Source: Cristatella mucedo (taxonomy: Eukaryota; Bryozoa; Phylactolaemata; Cristatellidae). From it: a stretch of 14,952 nucleotides of DNA. The notes under the pieces were generated by a model. That model worked only from the letters and a program-made list of their open reading frames with translations, had not been told where the DNA came from and searched no databases. Of this stretch, positions 1 through 8,598 are shown piece by piece. The stretch is from assembly GCA_009760855.2 (NCBI GenBank), contig WPIO01000341.1, positions 64,001-78,952 on the forward strand, written 5' to 3'. How positions within the stretch are numbered: the stretch's first letter is position 1; each line of letters opens with the position of its first letter. The translations under genes were made by a program, and so were the position numbers.

Positions 1-161
1 TTGGTGACCCGTAATGGCACACTAGGTAAGGCAGTTGCTTTTCACTCCTGCGGTTGGTGATCCTTTCTCGCCACTTTGAGCTTTGGTGATAGCCATAAAG
101 GCTCTTTTGTCGCTATACAAAGGAGGCTGTTAACAGCTAGTTTTATTTTATTTATTATGTG
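1..161 (+). mobile_element. tRNA-derived SINE-like element, copy A (left edge cut by window)
   Basis: Short non-coding retroelement of the tRNA-headed type. A box A-like stretch (TGGCACACTAGG, 15-26) is followed by a degenerate box B-like stretch ending in CTGCGG (about 39-53). The body from about 37 to 128 matches, on the opposite strand, the element at 2367-2455. Best-shared blocks are the CTGCGG just after box B, the AGCC-ATAAA-GGCT hairpin at 91-103 and GTCGCTATACAA (109-120, with one mismatch-free partner at 2369-2380). An AT-rich tail of TTTTA/TTTA units (about 141-161) fits a retroposed 3' end. Box A to box B spacing is shorter than in a tRNA, so part of the head is deleted or misread. 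The pairing with copy B is well supported; the SINE label is inference. Confidence 0.55.
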
Positions 162-1156
162 GTGATTAACTGTGGGTGCAAAGTTCTTGCTGAGATTTGT
201 AAACATCGGCGAGAATCAAAGGTATGCCTAAATTGTAAGGTGTTTTTATGGATCTCATTTAATCTTTACTGATTGAAAGAAGACGTTGTTCCAGCCGACC
301 ATTACTATAAGCTATGAGTAGGAACTCTTACTATAAGCTGTGAGTAGGAATTGGGTATTGTTTAGCGTGCAAAGATTTACCGTCATCGGGTTTGAGTATC
401 ATGAGACATTATGTGGTGTCAATCACTGCAGCTGATTAAGATGATTTCAGTTACAGCAAATGTTTGCGAACTTATTACTTTAGGATGACTAAATTAATTC
501 TCTGAGAACAAATTTCAAATTCTACAACAGAAATACCGACATTGAAAGTAAGAGTGATCTAGGATGAGTGTCTGTGATTAACAAAGCCTTGTAGCCGAAT
601 CAGCTATGGTTTAAGGAGGCGACAGCTGCGAAGTCAACCAGACGACGTCTAAGCTGAAGGCGGCAGAGAATTTGATGATGGTGGCTTACTCAAGCTTAGC
701 CTGCAATGTGATTGATAGGAAGTAAGTGAGTCTATTCCTTGACTGAGAGAGCTTGAGTGCGAGCAGCAGCCAGGTCTGTAAAATGACTTTTTTAAAAGGT
801 GGTGAGCCACAGCAATATCAAATATAGTCAGCAGAGAGCTTATTGCTGATCCCAGAGTCATGTATTAGTCTTCAGAGAGGCTTTTTATACTTAAGCCAAT
901 CGCCAATGGACGAGAATCGCTTCCTGTGGAAATTCATTGGTGACTGGCTAGCCTAAGGAGATACGTACTGAACAATGTCTTGCAACATCTTAGAGATATA
1001 CCCCACTATTTCATCTTGTCATAGGTCTCAACTACTCAAATATCGTATCTTCCTCACTTGCATCAAATAAAGCTTTAATATGGAGCCTACCAGATGCTAC
1101 GATAATCGTTTTACCTGTCACTATATCATTGGCTAGAGGAAGGCCAGCAGTTTAAC
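162..1156. other. Unassigned AT-rich sequence
   Basis: No gene recognised. A near-direct repeat of about 17 bases (core ACTATAAGCTRTGAGTAGGAA) occurs twice at about 301-352. A faint tRNA-like stretch (GCTATGGTTTAAGG, 602-615) has no convincing box B partner. The only open frame over 60 codons (649-861, minus) is Ser/Leu-rich, has no recognisable motif, and is of a length expected by chance. Confidence 0.5.
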
Positions 1157-1169
1157 ATGCATGTATATC

Positions 1170-1260
1170 CGTCTGTAACTCCACAAAGTCATAAAGACTA
1201 TGTGAGTGTTGTGCAGGATGGTTTGAGTTGTGAGAGCACTCGCACAAACTTTGAAGCACA
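1170..1260 (+). repeat. Short dispersed repeat R, copy 1
   Basis: Bases 1170-1209 match 5837-5875 over about 39 positions with only a handful of differences and one gap; the shared core contains CTGTAACTCCA and ATAAAGACTA. Similarity seems to continue more weakly for another 50 bp through a CACTC-containing stretch. A third, poorer match is at 14783-14812. The reading frame is not conserved between copies, so this looks like a non-coding repeat rather than an exon. Family and orientation are unknown; the strand given is arbitrary. Confidence 0.5.
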
Positions 1261-1270
1261 GCACAGAACA

Positions 1271-1820
1271 AAACTGGGAAGCATTTTTAAGTCTCAAGAG
1301 CAATCGATACGATTAAAAGCACAAAAATATCACACTGCAGGAATAACAGTATTACAAATGCCGTTACATTATAGCTTTTTCAGTTGAAATAATTTCAAAA
1401 TAATCCTTATAGCCTTAAGCAAAACTAACAGTAAATGAAAATAGTGGCGATGAATTCCTTTTGAAATAGATGAGTTTTTTAGGATCTGCCCTGATACTGC
1501 ATCAAGGAGTGAAGGGTAGAGAAGTATTTTACTACCCATTGAACGATATCTAATCTCTGCAGTGCCTGTTTCAGCTGTGGGTTGTGAGTACTAGTATTTA
1601 AGTATTTAACTTTTAAAAGGATAGAAAGCAGTAAATGAAGCATGCACTAGTATCTTAATATGAGACACAGAAAAAAATGTAGACGAGCCTAATTCAGATG
1701 GAAGGATGTTTCTATTTTCATTCTTATGCCTTCCAAAAACTTCCAACCCACAGCCTCCTTGCTAAATTTCACAATAAATCTATTGAAGCTATAAAAGATT
1801 ACCACACCAAAGTAGCCAGA
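1271..1820. other. Unassigned sequence
   Basis: No gene or RNA recognised. A 69-codon minus-strand open frame (1689-1898) runs into the tRNA-like element at 1822-1925 and has no known motif, so it is treated as chance. Confidence 0.5.
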
Positions 1821-1821
1821 G

Positions 1822-1925
1822 ATGAGCGTGGGCTCAGTAGTTAAGGTTACTTTGCGTTTAGACTCATGCAGCAGCCTCCTAAGTGGAATACCCATCACGA
1901 TTTCATTCGAGTCTGCAGCTCATTC
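1822..1925 (+). mobile_element. tRNA-like SINE head, copy E
   Basis: This is the clearest pol III promoter-like pair in the window. A box A-like TGGGCTCAGTAGTTAAGG lies at 1829-1846, close to the tRNA consensus TGGCNNAGTGGTTAAGG. A box B-like ATTCGAGTCTGC lies at about 1905-1916 and contains the diagnostic TTCGAGTC. The two are about 75 bp apart, longer than the 30-60 bp usual in tRNAs, and I could not fold a cloverleaf, so it is not a functional tRNA gene. The likely reading is an old tRNA-derived SINE whose body continues to the right. The body's end and any tail were not located. Confidence 0.45.
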
Positions 1926-2366
1926 GCAGCTGTTGCTTCACCAGCATCAAACCTTTTAGCTGTGGCTCACACTGAGTGTTTTAACCACCTTTTCAGTAAT
2001 CTTAGAGTCGTGACCCTTCGACGGTTCCACTGTGTGAATACAATTACTAGCTGACTATAGGCAAATATTAAAAGCATAATGCGATCCAAGGAATCTTAAC
2101 GTCTTTTAGAAACGATGCAAACATTTTAGTATTTTACTTCACGCCTCTAGTTCAATTAAGCCACATTTAAATTCAGTGAAAACGTTCCTGAGTTGGAATG
2201 GTCGTTTTGCAGCTCCACAGAAGGAGTGGCTCGGTCTCATTTGTTTCGTGAATCCGCTAGGGCTGATACTGGGGATATATTGTATGCCATATGTCGTCAG
2301 AAAATAATGTCTTGCGCGATTATAATAGTCGCATTTATTGGAAAATGCTAGCTTTTTAAAATCATC
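1926..2366. other. Unassigned sequence, possible SINE body
   Basis: Probably includes the body of the element that begins at 1822. A further pair of weak promoter-like words (GTGGCTCGGTCTC at 2226-2238, TTCGTGAATCC at about 2245-2255) sits too close together to be an intact tRNA head. No coding sequence recognised. Confidence 0.4.
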
Positions 2367-2516
2367 TCTTGTATAGCGACGGAAGAGCCTTTACGGCTCT
2401 CACCTCCTCTGCAGCAGCTGCAATGCAAATCACCCACCGCAGGATTGGAAAATACGACATCGGACCAAGGCCGTGACTAACATCGGCTTTAACTGGTGAC
2501 CCATCATAGCTCACCC
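2367..2516 (-). mobile_element. tRNA-derived SINE-like element, copy B
   Basis: On the minus strand this reads as a tRNA-like head (TTAGTCACGGCCTTGG, from about 2487 down to 2465), a degenerate box B (TTTTCCAATCC, 2452-2442), then CTGCGGTGGGTGATTT and a body ending near GTCGCTATACAAG (2380-2368). The body contains a perfect 6-bp hairpin: AGAGCC (2384-2389), a 5-base loop, GGCTCT (2395-2400). Copy A at 37-128 is the same element in the opposite orientation and keeps 4 bp of that stem. Homology between A and B covers box B to the body end; the parts left of box B differ, which suggests different heads or heavy decay. SINE assignment is inference from layout; the family name is unknown. Confidence 0.55.
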
Positions 2517-3660
2517 AAAATATTGATGTTAAAGCCTAGCTCATTAAATAAATCCATAGTTGGGAAAGATTTGTAAAGCCTTATTTATTAGGTTTATTTT
2601 GAAGTTCCATACTTTTAATTAGGTTACTTTAAAAAATCGACATCATAAGCTTACCTTGTAATTGGATGGATCACAGTACCTAAAGACAGTTTCAAGTTCT
2701 TTCTCGTAAGAGAAGAATGGATTTCTATTCAGAGATGCATTTGTAAAATTACAGGCTATTACAGACTATATATATATTATTTCAAAAATGTGTCCTCTTG
2801 AAAGAATACCGTGCGTTAAATGTACATGAAATTATGGGTATATGAAAATTAATATTTGTTATTGTTAAGGAAATGGATCTAGTGCAGGGGTGACTCAAAA
2901 ATGAATTCCTTACTTTTTCATTCTACAGTGAGTTGCCCTCAAATCGTAATATTCTGGTACGACATGTGTTTTGATTAAACACGACACAGAATACTCACAA
3001 TGTTTTAGACATCTTCATCTCATCTGTCTTAGCATTTTTATTGGTTTTCAAAATGCAGGTAAAAGCCTCTAATTCAAAATAGGGTATGTCAGTAAAGAGA
3101 TTTTCGGTATCGGCTTTGATATATACAACTATTTAAAAGGTTTAGGTTTTAAGTGGAGAGCTTAGCCATTGGCTATTTCTAAGAATATTGAGACAGTTAT
3201 AGTGATTATGATACGTTCTTTAGCTGTCTGAATATCATTCTTGCGATTGGAATTTCTACCAAAGCTCCGCCTTAATTTATAAAAGTTATTTTCTAGTTTT
3301 CTATATTTTATAACTTAATAAGCAGAAATAAAATATTAATCTTCGGCCATTACTAAAACCTGTTTTTTGAATTGAGATTGATTTCAATCTTCTTTCGTTA
3401 CGTACGATAGGAACTCTTCAGCCAATTTTTTCCCACCACTTAAAAGCTAGTAATGCTAACTTACTGGATATTGAGCTTTAAAAATTAAAGTACAGGTTGT
3501 CAGAGCATAACAAGGAGAATGTAACAGCAGAGATTTTGGAATCCACATTTGCAGTGCTAGAGCAACTACAAGGTTGGGAAGCGACATTCGATCGTGCAGA
3601 GATCCACTGCCGTGGGCTGTACCACAATTTTTATTTAGGTAGTCGATTAGCCTGCCTAAT
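2517..3660. other. Unassigned AT-rich sequence
   Basis: Over 1.1 kb with stops in every frame and no open frame over 60 codons. I see no tRNA-like head, tandem array or recognisable protein motif. A (TA)n-like run at 2768-2778 is the only simple repeat. Confidence 0.5.
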
Positions 3661-3676
3661 TACGTCTTAGAGTATA

Positions 3677-3990
3677 CAAGGTTTTAATGACTACAATCAA
3701 GACAGTGCTACAGCGACAGCTAATGACAGACGATTGTGCTATAACAAAGTGTCTATTCCATGTAACTTGTCTAAGGCTTTTGACTGAAAACATAATATTA
3801 TTACATTTGATATAGTGCCATCAGATAACACAATCTTCGTTTGGCACTCTTCATTCTCTGCAAAGGAAGCTCGATGAAATGGTTAGTGGTAGAATGCTAC
3901 TTGACAACACCGAGCGTTCACCTCTGGACCTAGCTCCGATCTAGGGTGTCTGTCTGCCATGATCTTGCTACTTGGGTGAATATTCTCTAG
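3677..3990 (+). pseudogene. Highly degenerate LINE reverse transcriptase fragment
   Basis: In one reading frame with several stops, three RT landmarks appear in the right order and spacing. QGF at 3677-3685 resembles the QxGFR motif. LSKAFD at 3767-3784 resembles motif A, with Asn (3764-3766) where the catalytic Asp should be, followed by a stop (3785-3787) and KHNII. LGCLSA at 3941-3958 resembles the QGCxLSP form of motif B. The motif A to B distance is about 60 codons, against about 61 in the clear LINE copy at 12812. An (AAAT)n tract starts 10 bp after the end. The different motif B style and greater decay suggest an older or different LINE clade from the CR1-like copies. Single motifs here are weak; the shared frame and spacing are what support the call. 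Confidence 0.42.
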
Positions 3991-3999
3991 CAGCTATTT

Positions 4000-4013
4000 A
4001 AATAAATAAATAA
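4000..4013 (+). repeat. (AAAT)n microsatellite, possible retroelement tail
   Basis: AAATAAATAAATAA, just downstream of the RT-like fragment and followed by TATATATAG. Its place and orientation fit a LINE or SINE 3' tail, but an independent simple repeat is equally possible. Confidence 0.5.
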
Positions 4014-4023
4014 CTATATATAG

Positions 4024-5309
4024 TGAGCCACCCTAACAATTGATGTACCGGTTAAATCTTTGAAAATATGTCGATGAAAACCACAAGGCCCCAGAAATCC
4101 TATTTATTGTTTTCCGTTGGAATAGATCCCAATCCTATGCAAATCAGCACAGTAGCTCCTTGCCGTCTGCCAGTCGTCATTGGAGGAATGTCATAGGCGG
4201 ACTAAGGGAATGGCTTAGAAGGTATAGGATGCCAGTGATTTTAGTGAATCTGCCTAATGCCATCTGGAACTTTCCACCAGTTGGAGCATCCAGTGTGCTT
4301 CTACTCTGATCCGAAAGGGAAATCGTGTTATGTTGTTGGCTCAGCTTCACTGAAAGTGTGACTCCACATCAAGCGATCTATCTGCCTCTGCAGACCTACG
4401 ATAGGGGCAGCCTGCCCTAGGAATGATCCGATCATGCAATTACTGTAGGAAGCGCTGCCGGTGACTTTTATCAGTCGATGCAAATTGACCTTTGGATTTT
4501 GGCGATGAGTTAAGCTAGCAGGCAAGTGCCAGAAATATGTCTACTAATTGAAATATTATTGAAACCCGTAATGTAGAAGTTCGTCGACGTTATTCGCAGC
4601 CGGCAAAGCGAATATTTCTCGCTTTGGTAGCTTATGCCGAGAGTTTTTTCGAGAAAACTGAGGCACTCAGGAGATTATAAAAAATGATCGGCAGTGACTA
4701 ATAACAAGCAAATCCATTAGGTTTTTTAATTGCAGCTCCTAATAAATACCGTAATAGGATCGTGTAAGTGTTTGCCACTTCTGCAAAGTGTGAGGCCTAA
4801 TAGGCTAATGATACCTAATGAATAATTGCAAGCCATTAAGCACGATAGCAAGTTGACCCTATGGTTTAGCCGAATCTTTATTTTCCTACAACTGGGCATA
4901 TACACGTAGGTCAACAATCGATTTATATTGGAGTTCAGATGTATTTTGTTAAGGGTTCTGCTTTCAGGTTTCCTGAATCATTCAGCTTTTGGAGACATCC
5001 CACTCTAAACAAGTGAGAATACAAGAGGCGTACATTCAGAGTTACTGGCACAGCAGCAGTTAAATAGCAGGCTCTTCATCAAGCACCGGAAATCAGCATT
5101 GCATAAATAGAAATCCCATATCAAATTGTACCTTACAGACAGCCGAAGTTGACCACCACAAATTTCATGAATGGTACTCTAAGTACGTAGGTACATTTCC
5201 CAGTATGGTGAATCGGGTGCTAAGTTACTTCTGCGAGGGTTGGATGAGGCTCAGGGTAAACGGCAGCTGTTTATGTATTGAATGCCTTTACATTAGGGAT
5301 TCCCAAGAT
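4024..5309. other. Unassigned sequence with two small adjacent hairpins
   Basis: No gene recognised. Two perfect 6-bp inverted repeats lie close together: AAAGCG/CGCTTT at 4605-4610 and 4620-4625 (9-base loop), and AGTTTT/AAAACT at 4642-4647 and 4654-4659 (6-base loop). Two minus-strand open frames of 63-65 codons (4328-4525, 4726-4917) carry no motif I know. The plus strand around 5140-5260 is stop-poor in one frame, but the peptide is not recognisable. Confidence 0.45.
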
Positions 5310-5390
5310 TAGCTGAGTCTCACATGTTTACGGCGCCTTACTTCCAGTGGCTTTATGAGTTGGAAGTGTCAACCACTAGCTGGAAGGCTA
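5310..5390 (-). mobile_element. tRNA-like SINE head, copy H
   Basis: Read on the minus strand, CCAGCTAGTGGTTGACAC (about 5383-5366) resembles a tRNA box A with the GTGGTTRACAC extension seen in many SINE heads. A GTGAGACTC-containing box B-like stretch follows at about 5327-5314, roughly 45-55 bp downstream, which is tRNA-like spacing. Box B departs from the consensus at several positions. No body homology to the other copies was noticed. This is a candidate only. Confidence 0.33.
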
Positions 5391-5835
5391 ATTCGGTTCT
5401 GCTAACATATCTTAAGTGACCCTGTAATTTAGGCATGCTAATTTAAAAAGACCCGTCCTTAGTTAACTGCCTTTAGTCTCATCTTTAGCTACTCATCTGG
5501 CATATTGCAAAATAAGTCCCAGCACTGCAATAAGTACGATCATGACAATTTTAGGTGTTGACGACAATAACACTTAATTATTGTTCCCCTCCCCCTGATT
5601 AAGCAAAAGTGCTAGCATATTGGCTGCTGAAAGAAATCAGCTAAGCGTCACAATCTGCTGTATTTTAAAGTGTACCTTCCACTTCAACCTGTATTGCTGG
5701 GTTTCTGGCAATCTGAAAAGCATCGCAACTATTTCAAGATTCTGGGCCTGGTGTGAAGTCACTGCAGTGTTTTCCTCAGCCTTCTGATCCAATTACTTTG
5801 CGATGTAATGGAATAAGTGAAGCCTGATTTACCTT
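5391..5835. other. Unassigned sequence
   Basis: No gene, RNA or repeat recognised; stops in all frames. A short pyrimidine tract (CCCCTCCCCCTG, 5586-5597) is the only compositional oddity. Confidence 0.5.
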
Positions 5836-5836
5836 C

Positions 5837-5930
5837 GCCTGTAACTCCAAAAGCTATAAAGACTACGTGGGTGTTACACTAGAGAGTTTTGTAAACCTCA
5901 CTCACAGCCCAAGTCATTTTCGGTACGCTA
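5837..5930 (+). repeat. Short dispersed repeat R, copy 2
   Basis: Second copy of the element at 1170-1260, in the same orientation. The core at 5837-5875 shares CTGTAACTCCA, ATAAAGACTA and GGGTGTT-type words with copy 1. Beyond the core the match weakens, so the true limits are uncertain. Confidence 0.5.
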
Positions 5931-6299
5931 ACAGACTTCATCTAAGACAAAGAAAAAAAGTTGAAAGCACAGCAGACACGGAAGAGCAGTTAAAGTAGTG
6001 AGTGGCATGAAAGTAACAGCTCAGGACCGCTGAAAAGCTGGAGCCATAGTAGGAGGATGAGAGCAGGTGTCTTTGCCAAAGAATCACGGTAGCGAGTTTC
6101 ACAATCTACGACCTGTCGAGCTAAAGCTTCTGTCGAAAACGGTCTTAAAGTGGAGGACTGGAAAAGGTAATTCATTGCTCGTACAGTACATGAGGGCGGG
6201 AAGAGTCTAAAACTGGTGCTTCAATTAAAGCTAGGCACAGAGGTGGCAAGCCGTGGTGGGCCATGTGGATCAGGGTATAAATGTTGCTCTGTATCCGTC
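5931..6299. other. Unassigned sequence
   Basis: No gene recognised. The right part may belong to the 3' body of the minus-strand SINE-like element that begins at 6530. The 61-codon minus-strand open frame (5990-6175) shows no motif. Confidence 0.4.
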
Positions 6300-6530
6300 G
6301 ATTCACTGCCAGCCATCCTAGCTCTTTCGCAAAGAAAACGCACGTTCATATATCCCAGCCAAAAAATGCGGAATAGTCGTAAGAATTTACCAGCATCTAC
6401 TCGCTTAACACAGCTAGCTAATCACGAGCTCTCGCATTGACCAGAAAAGCTTGCCCACAGCAGGATTGAAACCAACCACTTCAGAAGCAGGGTCGTGAAA
6501 AACGCCGCCTGACATAGTATGCCGTCACAG
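6300..6530 (-). mobile_element. tRNA-derived SINE-like element, copy C
   Basis: On the minus strand the head reads GACGGCATACTATGTCAGG (about 6526-6508), box A-like. About 40 bp on is GGTTTCAATCC (6473-6463), a good box B, then CTGCTGTGGGCAAGC. The words around box B (CAATCCTGC-GTGGG) match copy B at 2430-2452, so the heads may share a tRNA ancestor, but the bodies differ: here GCGAGAGCTCG (6436-6426) with an internal GAGAGCTC-type palindrome. Spacing of the two boxes is tRNA-like. The body end at about 6300 is a guess; no tail was identified. Confidence 0.5.
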
Positions 6531-8598
6531 CTCGTATTACTGCTGACAACACTAATATTTTACTCTACCTATCTTGGTGGTAATGCTTTCAGCTGCAATG
6601 GGCTTGATTGCACTAATTTTCTTGAAGCTATAGTCATGACATATATTACACCAGGACATTTCCCGTCGCTCTTACCAACTTGTCTTCTTGGTTATAGCAT
6701 TCATAGTGGGATCACCGATTACTTATTCTGTACGTGTTATAAGGTGAAGTCGGTGGCTGTGCATTCATGCTTGTGGTCGTTGGCATATTGTTCCAAATAA
6801 TGCAGCTTTTGTAAGCTTTCTACCGTCTCTGTAAAAATCCATTCTGCCGTGCTATTATACTGCATTCTCCAGACTGCTTTAAAACAGAGTTCCTCTCTCC
6901 TGGAGTACTAGTAAAGTCACCTATTATTATTGTCATATATTTTAAAGCATTCTAGAATACCTCAAACTTTTTATTAGTTCATTGAAAATCATTGTAAAAG
7001 TAAAAGAATGTGACTTCTAGGAAAATCCTAGGTATCGCTTTGGTAATCCTGCATAACTATATTTTTATAATTTCAAATATCCTTTAGTGTACGAATATAA
7101 AAGGTTGGTATTAAATCATGATGTCGACATTGCAGATCGTTTGAAAGTGCATTACAGAATTCGCTTAGTCATATTGACAAAGGATTTCAAAGCAGTTCTA
7201 ATTAGAAGAAGACATTTCTCTTGCCATTCTTTCAGTTGCTACAACCCTTTGCATATTTGAATGCAGAGTAGTTTCCTTATCTGTATCCAGTAATGTGCTT
7301 GGTTGGAGTTTCCATGATGCTAGTAGGACGATATGCAACTGCGATAAGCAATGCTGTAAGAACTGTTGGATAGCTACGAAGCAAAAAACTTGCCTGTTTA
7401 GCGAACCATAAGTTACAGCAGTGGAGAAAACATGTCACTCGTAACTTGTTTTGTATCGCATCCTATTCTCTAACTCCAAATAAATTTAAACTTTAAATTG
7501 GTTTAACATGAAGAGATTCCTCAATTTCACTCGTCTCATTAACGGCCAATGATACGCAATCGGTTGCCAAGTGTCTTATTTAATAAAGCGAACAAATAGA
7601 TTATCCAATAGCTGAGCCATTATGATGGCGTAGTGCACGGGCTATTTTAAAGCAGCAGCTCACGATGGCTGTAAATTACATCCACACGAAGGCGGCTGTC
7701 AGCAATTTATTTTGTCATCGTTTAAAATTTATGAAATATCTACCAAATAGAAGTAGAAGGACAAAGTATCTGCATGGCGATGACCAATAGCAGCTCGATT
7801 AATCCATCATTATAAAAATTTTGAACTAGGCCTACACTAATGTTGCTAGGCAGTGATAATCATTAGTAGCCTAATGTGCACTACGGTTCAGGTTTCCGAA
7901 AAATGAGCACTGTAGAATCAGGCGTATGCCTCAAAATATCGTCCTTTTTATCCTATTTGCGATGGATATATTCAGCTAGTGATATCGTTGCCCTACCTTA
8001 GTATCGAAAGAGCAAGTGGTCTTTAGCTCCGTCCCAATGTTTTAAAAGTTACTCTGTAAATAGGGGGCACAAGTAATCGGAAGCTTTGTAAACAACTAGA
8101 TTGGCCCATTGTGCCAGGTAAAAAAAGTATCATGCAAAACGTAGGCGTTTTTTATGCGACTGAATTCATCCATACTTACCACAAACGACATTCATTCTTA
8201 GAGAGACGACCTCACAGATCACAGAGGAATTAGGAGCTTTCTTTGTGGGTTAGCAAATAGCTTTTTAGCATCTAAACGTAGAGGTATGAACGTATCTAGC
8301 AATTAGGTTATAGAATCAACAGTGCTGCTTACCTTTTATTTGAAAACGATCCTAAAATAAAATAGAATATGAGAAGAGTGAGAATACGATCGAATATTTC
8401 AAGGCAGTTTTAATTAGCTCTTTATAAACCGACATAGGGCAAATATAGCTTCAGAGATTTTGGAGCGAGTTTTTGTAATGGGCAAGTCCTAATTAAAAGG
8501 GTATTATCTCAACTCCTTTTGAAAAACTCAAATAGTGAAATATATACGTTAATAATTCAATTTGGAATACCTTGAAAGCATTAACTCCTTAAAAATTC
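6531..8598. other. Unassigned AT-rich sequence, 2 kb
   Basis: No gene recognised. A 93-codon open frame (6519-6800, plus) begins inside the SINE-like head at 6530, has a hydrophobic start and seven cysteines, and is discussed as a weak finding. An isolated box A-like TGGCGTAGTGCACGG at 7626-7640 lacks a good box B. ACTAATG/CATTAGT form a perfect 7-bp inverted repeat at about 7836-7867. From 6800 to 8598 all frames are full of stops and no retroelement motif is visible. Confidence 0.45.

Noticed and set aside
649-861. Serine-rich 70-codon minus-strand frame as a gene
   Set aside because: Length is within chance expectation, no motif is recognised, and no splice or promoter context supports it.
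2384-2400. Histone-mRNA 3' stem-loop (AGAGCC/GGCTCT)
   Set aside because: The loop is 5 bases and the strand order is reversed relative to the histone signal; no histone gene is near; the same hairpin occurs in the other SINE copy.
1-2516. A 2.5-kb DNA transposon bounded by terminal inverted repeats
   Set aside because: The inverted copies each carry tRNA-like promoter words and one has an AT-rich tail on its inner side, which fits two SINEs better. No transposase remnant or target duplication is visible between or outside them.
4328-4917. Two minus-strand frames of 63-65 codons as genes
   Set aside because: No domain, no homology I can recall, and chance length for AT-rich DNA.
7626-7682. 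Another tRNA-like SINE head (good box A, TGGCGTAGTGCACGG)
   Set aside because: The expected box B position has only a poor match (GTAAATTACATCC), so it is not listed as an element.
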